Below are positions 50,637 to 59,608 of a stretch of DNA of 64,000 nucleotides, one piece after another. The notes beneath the pieces are model-generated. The model was not told the origin of the DNA, did not search any database, and was given only the letters and a program-made list of their open reading frames with translations. The DNA lies in the NCBI GenBank assembly GCA_017620255.1, contig JAFZQU010000037.1:1-64000 (forward strand), read 5' to 3'. A program made the position numbers and the translations under genes. This stretch comes from Lachnospiraceae bacterium (GTDB lineage Bacteria > Bacillota > Clostridia > Lachnospirales > Lachnospiraceae). The first letter of the stretch is position 1. Each line of letters starts with the position of its first letter.

Positions 50637-52346
50637 ATGAAACGTGAACCGTGGCAGAGATGCGCAGCATACCAGATCTACCCCAAAAGCTTCATGGACA
50701 GCAACGGGGACGGGATCGGTGACTTGAGAGGCATCCTTTCCAAACTGGATTATTTAAAGGATCTCGGGATCGATATCCTCTGGCTTTCCCCAATCTACTG
50801 CTCGCCGCTTGCGGACGAGGGATACGATATCTCCGATTATTTTCATATCGATCCGCGTTTCGGTACCATGGAGGATATGCAGGAACTCCTTGCTGAAGCG
50901 GACAAACGCGGGATCCGCGTTCTGATGGACCTTGTTGTCAATCACTGCTCCGATGAGCATGAATGGTTTCAGAAGGCCTGTAAGGACCCTGACGGACCAT
51001 ACGGCAAATACTTCTATATCGTGGATGCAAACGATCCGAACCCTGTCATAGCGCGTAATATCCGTGCAGGGAAGGCACCGACGAACTGGCGGTCGTATTT
51101 TGGCGGATCCGCCTGGGATAAATTGCCGGGACATGATGATAAATACTATCTGCATTTATTCCATAAGAAGCAGCCTGACTTAAACTGGGAAAACCCGGCG
51201 CTCAGGCAGGAAGTGTATGCGATGGTCAACTGGTGGCTTGACCGCGGGCTTGCAGGCTTCCGGATCGACGCCATCATCAATATCAAAAAAGCACTGCCGA
51301 TGCACGATTATCCGGCGGACCGCCCGGACGGGATGTGTTCGCTGCACGAGATGCTGGTGGAAGCGGAAGGCGTCGGCGTCTTTTTGCGGGAACTCAGGGA
51401 AGAGACTTTTGCAAAACATAACGCCTTCACGGTCGGTGAAGTGTTTGATATCGAACCGGATGAGATCCGCGATTATATCGGCGATGACGGATATTTTTCC
51501 ACGATGTTTGACTTCAGTGCCGTTGCGCTTGGAACCAGTCCCAAAGGCTGGTATGATTTTTCCGAAGTGGATCCCGTAGAATATATCGAGAGCATCTACC
51601 GTACGCAGGAGACGGTCGGTGACAACGGATTCATGAGCAATATCATTGAAAATCATGATGAGCCGAGGGGCGCTTCCCATTTCCTTCCGGAAGGGAACGT
51701 GACGCTTGCCGGGAAAAAGATGCTTGCCGTGATCACGATGATGAAGAGAGGACTCCCGTTCTTGTATCAGGGGCAGGAGATCGGCATGGAAAACTGCGAT
51801 TTCCCTTCGATCGATGCGATCGATGACTGCTCCTCGAAGGATGCTTACGAAGTGGCTCTGTCTGACGGGTGCAGTGAGGAAAAAGCCATGCATGCCCTGC
51901 GCAGGATGTCCAGGGACAACTCGCGTACGCCGATGCAGTGGAGTGATGAAGAAAACGCAGGTTTCACAACGGGCAGGCCCTGGATGATGTGCAATCCGAA
52001 TTACACATCGATCAACGTGGCCTCACAGATACACGATCCGGCTTCGCTCTATTCCCTCTATAAGGAACTGATCGCGCTTCGGAAATCAGAGGAATACGGG
52101 GAAACGGTCGTTTACGGTGACTTTGTAAAGGCGGCCGGAGATGACCCCGGAGTCATGGCTTTTTACAGATTGGATCATAAGAAAAAGCTGCTTGTGATCG
52201 CCAATTACCAGAACCGTGAGGGCAGATATAAACTGACGGAACGGTATAAGAAGATCCTGATCAATAACACCGCGCGTCTTCAGGAGACAGGGCAGGAACT
52301 GATCCTTGAAGCATATCAGGCGGTGATTTTGGAGATGACAGTATGA
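50637..52346 (+). CDS. GH13 alpha-glucosidase (oligo-1,6-glucosidase type)
   Basis: 569 residues, intracellular. Conserved regions: DLVVNH, GFRIDAI with nucleophile D211, VGEVFD with acid/base E268, and IENHDE with D341. The QPDLNWENP segment marks the oligo-1,6-glucosidase/trehalose-6-phosphate hydrolase/alpha-glucosidase subgroup (GH13_31-like). Cleaves short alpha-glucans or isomalto-oligosaccharides. Upstream frame start at 50613 is inside the previous gene; AGAGGG supports 50637. Overlaps the next gene by 4 bases (ATGA). Confidence 0.94.
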   Translation: MKREPWQRCAAYQIYPKSFMDSNGDGIGDLRGILSKLDYLKDLGIDILWLSPIYCSPLADEGYDISDYFHIDPRFGTMEDMQELLAEADKRGIRVLMDLVVNHCSDEHEWFQKACKDPDGPYGKYFYIVDANDPNPVIARNIRAGKAPTNWRSYFGGSAWDKLPGHDDKYYLHLFHKKQPDLNWENPALRQEVYAMVNWWLDRGLAGFRIDAIINIKKALPMHDYPADRPDGMCSLHEMLVEAEGVGVFLRELREETFAKHNAFTVGEVFDIEPDEIRDYIGDDGYFSTMFDFSAVALGTSPKGWYDFSEVDPVEYIESIYRTQETVGDNGFMSNIIENHDEPRGASHFLPEGNVTLAGKKMLAVITMMKRGLPFLYQGQEIGMENCDFPSIDAIDDCSSKDAYEVALSDGCSEEKAMHALRRMSRDNSRTPMQWSDEENAGFTTGRPWMMCNPNYTSINVASQIHDPASLYSLYKELIALRKSEEYGETVVYGDFVKAAGDDPGVMAFYRLDHKKKLLVIANYQNREGRYKLTERYKKILINNTARLQETGQELILEAYQAVILEMTV

Positions 52347-53716
52347 AGATATCAAAAAGAATCAGAAACTACATGCAGACCGAGATGAGTGAAGTCATGC
52401 ATACAACGCTGAATCCGGAAGGACCGGGCGTTGTCCGCATCCACCTCGTGCCGCCCAGATACGATGAGACAGGGCCCTGCAGCGTGGCCATCATCAACGG
52501 GTCGGACATCATCCCCGTGAACCTTTCCTGGGCGATCCTTCTGACGGAATTTATCCGTGAAGTCAACCGCTATCACGGACAGCCGATCACGCAGGAAGAC
52601 AGCAACGCGATCATGAAGCAGGTCATTAAGAACATGCACAGGCTCTATCCGCTGTTGCCTTCGTTTATGCTAAAGCGCGACATTGCGGTCATGCTGCATA
52701 CTTTTACGCAGATCGCGAGATCCAAAGTGCCGGATGTGCCTGTCGGCTATATGCGTATCGGCGATTACGCGCCCTATATGAAGGCACCGCACAGAATGGA
52801 TCTGATGATCAGCGCGATGGAAAAGGACGGCAGATGGAACTGCAACCAGCAGTGTGTGCACTGTTATGCGGCCGGACAGAAATGCGCCGGTGAGACGGAA
52901 CTTTCTACGGAAGAATGGAAACAGATCATCGATAACTGCAGGGCTGCAGGCATTCCGCAGGTGACTTTTACGGGCGGGGAACCGACCATGCGGGAAGACC
53001 TGACGGAACTGATCAGCCATGCGGCGTGGTTTGTTACAAGACTGAACACCAATGGCGTAAAACTTACGAAGGAATACTGCGAAGCGCTGTTTCAGGCATC
53101 GCTTGACAGCGTGCAGATCACTTTCTATTCCTCTGACCGGGAGATCCATGAGAAACTCGTCGGAGCCGCACAATATGAGGGCACGGTCGCCGGTATTGAA
53201 AACGCCCTGGCCTGCGGACTGAGCCTCAGTGTGAACACACCGCTCTGCACACTGAATAAGGATTACGTGAAGACGCTGGAGTTCCTGCATGAAAAGGGCG
53301 TGCAGTATGTGACCTGCTCCGGCCTGATCTTAACCGGAAATGCGAAGGATGCGGAATCCGAAGAACTGCAGCTTAGCGGGGAGGAACTCCGTGAGATCCT
53401 AAAGGACGCGGTTGCTTTCTGCCATGCAAATGAGATGGAGATCGCTTTCACGTCTCCGGGCTGGATCGGAAGTGACTTCTTTGAGGAACTGGGCATTGCA
53501 ACGCCGACCTGCGGTGCATGCTTAAGCAATATGGCCGTGACACCGGGCGGCAATATTGTTCCGTGCCAGAGCTGGCTTGATGATGCGCCGCTTGGAAACA
53601 TGCTGGCCGATCCGTGGGAGAAGATCTGGGAAAGCGAGAGATGTAAAAAACAGCGGGAGGTTTCCGCGAAGATGACCGGAATATGCTATTTGAATGGAGA
53701 GAACCGGAATGAATAA
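52343..53716 (+). CDS. radical SAM/SPASM enzyme coupled to a Cys-rich membrane protein
   Basis: 457 residues. Residues 1-150 are an unusual N-terminal extension without strong family match, perhaps a peptide-binding domain. The radical SAM core follows with WNCNQQCVHC (C167, C171, C174) and FTGGEPTMRED (211-214). The C-terminus is SPASM-like, with CGACLSNMAVTPGG and later VPCQSW and other Cys for auxiliary clusters. SPASM enzymes often make thioether or carbon-carbon links in Cys-rich peptides. It overlaps the GH13 stop by 4 bases and the Cys-tail gene by 8. Confidence 0.92.
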   Translation: MKISKRIRNYMQTEMSEVMHTTLNPEGPGVVRIHLVPPRYDETGPCSVAIINGSDIIPVNLSWAILLTEFIREVNRYHGQPITQEDSNAIMKQVIKNMHRLYPLLPSFMLKRDIAVMLHTFTQIARSKVPDVPVGYMRIGDYAPYMKAPHRMDLMISAMEKDGRWNCNQQCVHCYAAGQKCAGETELSTEEWKQIIDNCRAAGIPQVTFTGGEPTMREDLTELISHAAWFVTRLNTNGVKLTKEYCEALFQASLDSVQITFYSSDREIHEKLVGAAQYEGTVAGIENALACGLSLSVNTPLCTLNKDYVKTLEFLHEKGVQYVTCSGLILTGNAKDAESEELQLSGEELREILKDAVAFCHANEMEIAFTSPGWIGSDFFEELGIATPTCGACLSNMAVTPGGNIVPCQSWLDDAPLGNMLADPWEKIWESERCKKQREVSAKMTGICYLNGENRNE

Positions 53717-54968
53717 GAAACTGTTCAAAGTGCTTGGCACTATCATGATCTGTCTCGTTGCCTGCTTTGGCATGCAGCGCAGTGCGAATGCAAAACCGCT
53801 CGATGAGATCGAAAACTTTATCATCACGGTCAAAGTGAATGACGATGCCTCGCTGGATATGACATACCATCTGGACTGGAGAGTTCTGGATTCCGATTCG
53901 GAAGGCCCGCTCACCTGGGTACAGATCGGTGCCCCGAATAAAAATCATGTCAGTAACGTGACGGCGCTCAGCGACACGGTCAGCAGTGCAAAACTGGATG
54001 GGAGCAAATTCAGGATCGATCTGGACCGCGCCTATACGGAGGGCGAGCTGGTCAGCTTTGATTTCGGCTTCCGCCAGGATTACCTGTATCAGGTGAACAA
54101 GTTCCATGAAGGACAGACCGTCTATACCTATACACCCGGCTGGTTTGACGATATTGAGGTGGATGAACTTGTGATCCTGTGGGCGGAGGAAAAAGTGGAC
54201 AGTTTTACGCCGGAAGCGGATCTGCAGGCAGACTGGTATGTCTTTACAACACATCTTGCACCGGGAGAAAAATATACGGTCACGGTCACCTATCCGAACG
54301 ATGCCTACGGATTTGACTTAAGTCATACCGAGGAAGAGGATGATTCGGACCCGTGGTATATTTCGCTCATTGCCATCGTGATCTCGCTTGCCTCCATCGG
54401 GATGATGGTCGCTTTCTGTCTGCTGTTTTATTTTGCGATCGCTTATGTGGCCAATGCCGGATTCGGACTGCTCGGATACGGGCTCTCTGCCCTGACGGGG
54501 TCGAACAAAAAGGTTACGCGCACGAAGATCGAATACTATAATGCCTGCCCGGGCTGCGGCGGACCGCGTGTGGAAGGGCAGGATATCTGCGCATACTGCG
54601 GCAAGAACATGATCAAGAGCACCGAGACGATCACGGAAGAGCAACTGAACAAAGAATACAAGAATGCGAAGAACTTTAAGGTGGACGGCGATTATAAGAT
54701 CGGTAACTCCGGGAATGAATTTATCCGTGTGAGCACTGTGCCGATCACGCTTTCTTCCTATATGAAGAACGCTGCAAAAAGCAGCAGGGGAAGAGGAGGC
54801 GGAACGTCGCACCATTCGTCCTGTGCGCACAGTTCCTGCGCCTGTGCCTGTGCATGCGCCTGCGCGGGAGGCGGCAGGGCAGGCTGCTCCAATAAGGATT
54901 TTTACAAGACGGATCTGAAGCTTAAATATTTTGAAAACGCTAAACATCGGACGGATTCTATGGTATAA
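53709..54968 (+). CDS. secreted/membrane protein with zinc ribbon and alternating Cys-Ala tail
   Basis: 419 residues. Signal peptide 1-28 (SANA, then K), an extracytoplasmic beta-rich domain (about 30-205) resembling DUF2207, one or two membrane helices (about 217-262), a cytoplasmic zinc-ribbon (C280, C283, C294, C297), and a C-terminal tail that carries HHSSCAHSSCACACACACAG at residues 368-387 then GRAGC (Cys 372, 377, 379, 381, 383, 385, 393). Seven tail Cys spaced at every second residue are very unusual. GGAGAG before ATG 53709. Likely substrate of the radical SAM enzyme just upstream. Confidence 0.9.
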   Translation: MNKKLFKVLGTIMICLVACFGMQRSANAKPLDEIENFIITVKVNDDASLDMTYHLDWRVLDSDSEGPLTWVQIGAPNKNHVSNVTALSDTVSSAKLDGSKFRIDLDRAYTEGELVSFDFGFRQDYLYQVNKFHEGQTVYTYTPGWFDDIEVDELVILWAEEKVDSFTPEADLQADWYVFTTHLAPGEKYTVTVTYPNDAYGFDLSHTEEEDDSDPWYISLIAIVISLASIGMMVAFCLLFYFAIAYVANAGFGLLGYGLSALTGSNKKVTRTKIEYYNACPGCGGPRVEGQDICAYCGKNMIKSTETITEEQLNKEYKNAKNFKVDGDYKIGNSGNEFIRVSTVPITLSSYMKNAAKSSRGRGGGTSHHSSCAHSSCACACACACAGGGRAGCSNKDFYKTDLKLKYFENAKHRTDSMV

Positions 54969-54969
54969 T
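54964..54969 (+). promoter_or_regulatory. -10 box (TGG-extended) of the small membrane-protein gene
   Basis: TGG-TATAAT, 40 bases before ATG 55004, overlapping the stop region of the Cys-tail gene. A weak TAAACA -35 lies 17 bases upstream. Confidence 0.5.
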
Positions 54970-55003
54970 ACAAGTATCAAACTGGTTGCAAAGGAGAGAG
55001 CCT

Positions 55004-55207
55004 ATGCAGAAGACAACGCAACTGACTGTTTTGGAAGTGCTGCTGATGATCTTATCCGCGTTTCTTGTGGGCGCGATCGGCGGCGTGCTTGTAAATTCGA
55101 TCTACAAGCGTCTGACACGTGCCACGCAATACACGCAGTCCAAGGAACATAAAGCGGCGGATGATTTTCATGACGATCTCGTCATGGAAATGAGTGAACT
55201 GCGTTGA
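55004..55207 (+). CDS. small single-pass membrane protein
   Basis: 67 residues: one helix (about 8-30; VLEVLLMILSAFLVGAIGGV) and a charged cytoplasmic tail with His, Asp and Glu. AAGGAGAG lies 5 bases before ATG 55004; the upstream ATG at 54986 precedes the ribosome site. Function unknown. Its TGA overlaps the TTG of the next frame as TTGA. Confidence 0.7.
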   Translation: MQKTTQLTVLEVLLMILSAFLVGAIGGVLVNSIYKRLTRATQYTQSKEHKAADDFHDDLVMEMSELR

Positions 55208-56091
55208 GACCTTTAGCGGAAAATAGAGAGAGGTGCCTTTGTGGCGCCTCTTTTTGTGCAAAATGGGCAGGGAGCATCCTCTGGATCGCTGCCTGCTTTT
55301 TGCTGGCTGCCTGCAACACGGAGAATGCGGGGGAAACGCAGGAAGATATGCTGCCTGTGATCACGATCAGGCAGGCAGAGCCTGAAGCGGCTCCTGCCGG
55401 TGATGCTTCTTCGGAGGAGCTGCAGCAGGATACGACGTCTGAAGCGGGATCTGATGTGCCTGCGTGGGAGAGCGGAGATATCAGTGAACAGTTCTACAGT
55501 AGCGAGATCTCAGACGAACTCTTTGCCACGATGTACGGAAAATCCTTTAAGGAGGACTGCACGCTGCCAAGGGAGGACCTCAGGTATCTGCATGTTCTGC
55601 ATAAGACGATCGAAGGCGAAACGATGGAAGGCGAGCTGGTCGTCAACTTTCATATTGCAGACCAGGTGCTTGCCATCTTCCGCGAGCTCTATGAAAACGA
55701 CTACCCGATCGAAAAGATCCGGCTGATCGATGTCTATGATGCGGACGACGAGCGGTCCATGGCGGACAACAACACGTCCTGCTTCAATTACCGGCTGGTG
55801 TCCGATACGAACAATATTTCCAAGCACGGCAGGGGGCTCGCGATCGACTTAAATCCGTTTTACAACCCTTATGTCAGGAGCAGAAACGGAGAAACGGTGA
55901 TCGAGCCTGCAGGTTCCGATGCATATGCCGACCGGGCGGCTGATTTTCCCTATAAGATCGACACGGACGACCTGGCCTACCGGCTGTTTACGCAGCAGGG
56001 ATTCACCTGGGGCGGGTCGTGGAAAAATTCAAAGGATTACCAGCATTTTGAGGTCCCCGCGGAACAGATAAAGATCTGGTATCCGGAGTAG
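55204..56091 (+). CDS. M15-like D-Ala-D-Ala carboxypeptidase lipoprotein
   Basis: 295 residues from TTG 55204. A hydrophobic stretch and lipobox FLLAAC end near residue 37; a low-complexity acidic linker follows (about 40-100); the C-terminal domain (about 130-295) has the zinc-peptidase pattern KHGRGLAIDLNP with the HxxxxxxxD ligands and KDYQHFEV with the last His, as in VanY/DUF M15 enzymes that trim wall peptides. The only in-frame start is TTG 55204, which leaves a terminator-like hairpin inside the first 20 codons. Start uncertain. Confidence 0.75.
   Translation: MRPLAENRERCLCGASFCAKWAGSILWIAACFLLAACNTENAGETQEDMLPVITIRQAEPEAAPAGDASSEELQQDTTSEAGSDVPAWESGDISEQFYSSEISDELFATMYGKSFKEDCTLPREDLRYLHVLHKTIEGETMEGELVVNFHIADQVLAIFRELYENDYPIEKIRLIDVYDADDERSMADNNTSCFNYRLVSDTNNISKHGRGLAIDLNPFYNPYVRSRNGETVIEPAGSDAYADRAADFPYKIDTDDLAYRLFTQQGFTWGGSWKNSKDYQHFEVPAEQIKIWYPE
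55229..55255 (+). terminator. terminator-like hairpin inside the M15 gene start
   Basis: AGAGGTGCC, TTTGT loop, GGCGCCTCT, then T5 (one wobble pair). It fits a terminator for the 67-residue gene, yet lies 25 bases inside the next reading frame. Confidence 0.65.
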
Positions 56092-56099
56092 CCCGGACG

Positions 56100-56128
56100 T
56101 TTATATACAGGCGTATTTGTAGTATAAT
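56100..56128 (+). promoter_or_regulatory. xdh operon promoter
   Basis: TTTATA, 17-base spacer, TATAAT; start near 56135 and about 22 bases to the AAGGAGG site. Confidence 0.5.
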
Positions 56129-56169
56129 CTGATTGGATGGACTTATGTCGGATCCTAAGGAGGTATGGG

Positions 56170-58320
56170 ATGGTATTGGAGAAGATCAGTGAATCCGTTG
56201 TGAAAAAGGATCACGCCCCCAAAATGGCTGGGGAAAGCATTTATGTGGCCGATTACAATACGGCCAAAGACGGCAGCAGGATCCTGACCGGAAAGGTACT
56301 GCATGCAAAGATCGCGCGTGCGAAGGTCCTCGGCGTGGATCTGCCGGAAATGCCAGACGGGTATTTGTATGTGGATGCGAAAGACATCCCCGGGGATAAT
56401 AACGTCAACATCGTGCTGGACGACATGCCCGTATTTTGCCGTGATACGGTTGAATACATCGGCGAGGCGATCGGCATGGTTGTAGGCCCCGATGAAAAAG
56501 AAGTGGACAGGATCCTGTCCGCGATAGAAGTCAGATACGAGGAACTGCCGCCGGTGCTCGATCTTCGTACTGCCAAAGAAGCATTCTTCACATACGAATA
56601 CGGGCACGGCGATATGGAAAAAGCATTCGCCGAGGCAGACCATGTGTATGAGGAAGAATTCGAGACCGGCTATCAGGAACAGACTTATCTGGAGACGCAG
56701 GGCATGATGGCCGAGCCGGAGGCGGACGGCAGTATGTATGTGCATGGCAGTATGCAGTGTATCTACTATGTGCACGGCGCGGTCAAGAGGGTCTTGAACT
56801 GTGAACAGGACGGCGTGCACATCTTTCAGGATGTGACAGGCGGCGGATTTGGCGGAAAAGAAGCGTTTCCGTCAATCCTGGCAACGCAGGTCGCCGTTGC
56901 GGCAAAGAAAGCAAATGCACCGGTCCGCTGCGTGTTTGACCGCAGAGAGGACATGGAATACACCTCGAAGCGTCATCCTTCGATCTGCCGTTACCGCGCA
57001 GCCGTCAAAGACGGGAAAGTCACGGCGATGGACTGTGATGTCGTCTTTAACGCAGGCGCGTATTCCACGCTTTCGGCAGTTGTCCTGCAGCGCGGACTGA
57101 TCGCAGCCCCCGGCGTCTATAACATACCGAATATCCATGTGACCGGAAGAGCACTGAAGACCAACACATCTCCCTGCGGCGCCTACAGAGGGTTTGGTGC
57201 ACCGCAGACTTTCTTTGCGATCGAGCGGATCATGGATCATATCGCACAGGACCTTTCGATCGAGCCGCTTGCATTTCGTGAAGCGCACCTTGTAAAAGAA
57301 GGAGATTCAACATCGACCTGCGGTCGATACCACTTCCCGGTGCCGCTGCAGGATATGATCAATGAGATCGATAAGGTTTCCGATTTCCGCAAAAAACGGA
57401 TCGAATACAATAAACCGCAGACCGGCAGATACCGCAGGGGGATCGGCATTTCCTTAAATTTCCACGGGGCCGGTTTTACGGGTTCAGGTGAGAGAGATAT
57501 CATCAAAGCAGTCACCAGACTGCGTAAATACGCCGACGGAAGCGTAGAGATCCTGGCATCAAACGGTGAGATCGGACAGGGTGTCAGGACCACGTTCTGC
57601 AAGATCGTCGCCAATGAACTGAACCTGCCCCTTTCCAAGGTGCGCTATGAGCATCCGGATACGGCAAGGGTTCCCGACTCAGGGCCGACGGTCGCATCCA
57701 GATCCCTGATGACGGTTGGCGAGCTGCTCCGCCGTGCATCGATCCAGCTTCGGGAGATCTGGGAGGACGGGATCGAACAGGAAGTGGAAGAGAGATACAG
57801 GCAGCCGGATTTCCTGATCCCGTTTGATCTGGATAAATTTGAAGGCGACGCCTATCCGACATACGCATGGGCGGTTAATGCCGTGGAACTGGAAGTGGAT
57901 ACATACACGGGTATCGCGCAGGTGCTTGGCGCGTACGGCAACTTCGATGTGGGTACACCGATGGATTACAACATCGTCATGGGCCAGATGGAAGGCGGAT
58001 TCCTGCAGGGGATCGGGTATTCCTCCATCGAGAAGATGGACTATGACAACAAGGGACGGATCCGGAACAATTCTTTCTCGGATTATCTGATCCCGACCAC
58101 AAAAGATGTGCCGAACATGCAGTGCATGCTGCACGTCGTAAAATATCCCGACGGACCGTACGGTGCGAAGGGAGCCGGGGAACTGCCGTTAGTCGGTGTG
58201 CCGGGTGCTTACGTCAGCGCACTTGAGCAGGCACTTGGCGGATGCAAAAAACACAGCCTGAATCATGCGCCGTTTACGGCGGAAGATACGCTGCTGGAAC
58301 TGATGAAGGAGGCGGAATGA
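56170..58320 (+). CDS. molybdenum hydroxylase, molybdenum-binding subunit (XdhA-type)
   Basis: 716 residues of the xanthine dehydrogenase/aldehyde oxidase family. An N-terminal oxidase a/b-hammerhead part (about 20-130) and the Moco domain: GGGFGGKE near residue 225, GAYRGFGAPQ, GEIGQGVRTTFCKIVANE (block 3) and GAKGAGELPL with the catalytic Glu. Hydroxylates an N-heterocycle or aldehyde; xanthine is the best guess but not proven. ATG 56170 is 6 bases after AAGGAGG. The Fe-S and FAD subunits follow directly. Confidence 0.93.
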   Translation: MVLEKISESVVKKDHAPKMAGESIYVADYNTAKDGSRILTGKVLHAKIARAKVLGVDLPEMPDGYLYVDAKDIPGDNNVNIVLDDMPVFCRDTVEYIGEAIGMVVGPDEKEVDRILSAIEVRYEELPPVLDLRTAKEAFFTYEYGHGDMEKAFAEADHVYEEEFETGYQEQTYLETQGMMAEPEADGSMYVHGSMQCIYYVHGAVKRVLNCEQDGVHIFQDVTGGGFGGKEAFPSILATQVAVAAKKANAPVRCVFDRREDMEYTSKRHPSICRYRAAVKDGKVTAMDCDVVFNAGAYSTLSAVVLQRGLIAAPGVYNIPNIHVTGRALKTNTSPCGAYRGFGAPQTFFAIERIMDHIAQDLSIEPLAFREAHLVKEGDSTSTCGRYHFPVPLQDMINEIDKVSDFRKKRIEYNKPQTGRYRRGIGISLNFHGAGFTGSGERDIIKAVTRLRKYADGSVEILASNGEIGQGVRTTFCKIVANELNLPLSKVRYEHPDTARVPDSGPTVASRSLMTVGELLRRASIQLREIWEDGIEQEVEERYRQPDFLIPFDLDKFEGDAYPTYAWAVNAVELEVDTYTGIAQVLGAYGNFDVGTPMDYNIVMGQMEGGFLQGIGYSSIEKMDYDNKGRIRNNSFSDYLIPTTKDVPNMQCMLHVVKYPDGPYGAKGAGELPLVGVPGAYVSALEQALGGCKKHSLNHAPFTAEDTLLELMKEAE

Positions 58321-58321
58321 T

Positions 58322-58789
58322 ATGGTTGAATTTGTATTGAACGGACAAAATGTATCATATGACGGAGATCCCGCAGACCGCCTGCTGGATGTACTGCGAG
58401 ATGTATTTGACTGTAAGAGCGTAAAGTGCGGATGTAAAGAAGGAGAGTGCGGCGCCTGCGCCGTTTTGATCGACGGGATCCTGTACAATTCCTGCTGTGT
58501 GGCCATGGGATCCTTATCCGGCAGATCCGTCCTGACACTTGAGGGATACCGGGAAACGGAGCGGTTTGCCGTGCTTGACAAGGCTTTTGGCGAAGCGTCG
58601 GCCGTACAGTGCGGTTTCTGTATTCCGGGCATGGTAATGGCGGCAGAAGCGCTGCTTTCAAAGAATCCGCATCCGGATAAGGATGAGATCCGCGAGGGCC
58701 TTTCCGGAAATCTGTGCCGCTGCACAGGCTATAATGCGATCGTGACCGCGATTGAAAACGCAGCAAAGGAGGGCAACGGATTATGGTAA
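58322..58789 (+). CDS. molybdenum hydroxylase, [2Fe-2S] subunit
   Basis: 155 residues with two [2Fe-2S] motifs: the plant-ferredoxin type CGCKEGECGACAVL with a later Cys, and the helical type CGFCIPGMVM with CRCTGY. Passes electrons from the molybdenum site to FAD. Starts 1 base after the large subunit stop and overlaps the FAD subunit by 7. Confidence 0.96.
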   Translation: MVEFVLNGQNVSYDGDPADRLLDVLRDVFDCKSVKCGCKEGECGACAVLIDGILYNSCCVAMGSLSGRSVLTLEGYRETERFAVLDKAFGEASAVQCGFCIPGMVMAAEALLSKNPHPDKDEIREGLSGNLCRCTGYNAIVTAIENAAKEGNGLW

Positions 58790-59595
58790 ATTACGCACCC
58801 CTGACATTGGATGAAGCATTATCGGTCCGTTCCTCTATGGAGGTTGTGCCTTATGCCGGCGGAACGGATCTGATGGTTGAAAACCGCAAGGATGTGACCT
58901 ATCTGTTTTTAAACCGCATCGATGAATTGAAGCAGATCCGGGAAGATGACCGCTATATCCGGATCGGCGCCGGTGTGACTTTTACGCAGGCGCTTGGCTG
59001 TGAGTTCGTCCCGCAGATCATGAAGGATGCACTCGCAAAGATCGCGGCTCCTGCGATCCGCAATGCCGGCACGTTCGGCGGCAATCTGGGAAACGGATCC
59101 GCAAAAGCGGATTCCGTCCTGATCGAATATGCAATGGATGCAAAGATCGTTCTGCGCTCCAAAGACGGAGAGCGGATCGTGGATGTCGACAGATTCTATC
59201 GCGGCAACAGGGACATCGACTTAAATAAGGACGAACTGATCACGGAGATCCTGCTTCCGAAGGATCCCATCGGCACCTACCGTTACCAGAAAGTCGGCGG
59301 CAGAAATGCACTTGCCATTTCCCGGATCAGTTTTGCCGGGATCTGCAAAACGGACGGGGAGAAGGTGACAAACTTTGCGGTTGCCTTTGGGGCGGTCAGC
59401 GCGACCGTTCTGCGCTTTAAGGAGATCGAAGCACGCCTTATTGGCAAGACGGTCAAAGAATGCGCTGCGATGAAAGAAGAGATCCTGAAACAATACAGTG
59501 ATGCCATGGTACTGACCAGGGGACGCGTGTCGGCGGAATACAGAAAGGCTGTCTGCACAAACCTGCTGCGTGACTTCCTGGACTCGGTTTTCTGA
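58783..59595 (+). CDS. molybdenum hydroxylase, FAD subunit
   Basis: 270 residues of the CO-dehydrogenase/XDH FAD-binding family: YAGGTDLMVE near residue 25, GGNLGNGSAKAD (FAD phosphate region) near residue 103, and the C-terminal CODH-type domain. Gives a three-subunit XdhA/XdhB/XdhC-like enzyme with the two genes before it. Followed at 13 bases by a second, fused hydroxylase. Confidence 0.95.
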   Translation: MVNYAPLTLDEALSVRSSMEVVPYAGGTDLMVENRKDVTYLFLNRIDELKQIREDDRYIRIGAGVTFTQALGCEFVPQIMKDALAKIAAPAIRNAGTFGGNLGNGSAKADSVLIEYAMDAKIVLRSKDGERIVDVDRFYRGNRDIDLNKDELITEILLPKDPIGTYRYQKVGGRNALAISRISFAGICKTDGEKVTNFAVAFGAVSATVLRFKEIEARLIGKTVKECAAMKEEILKQYSDAMVLTRGRVSAEYRKAVCTNLLRDFLDSVF

Positions 59596-59608
59596 TACGG
59601 AGAGAAAG

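Noticed and set aside
54815-54870. TGCGCCTG-type short DNA repeat suggesting a microsatellite artefact
   Set aside because: The Cys and Ala codons vary (TGT/TGC, GCC/GCA/GCG), so selection acts on the protein rather than on a slipped DNA unit; frame and flanks are intact.
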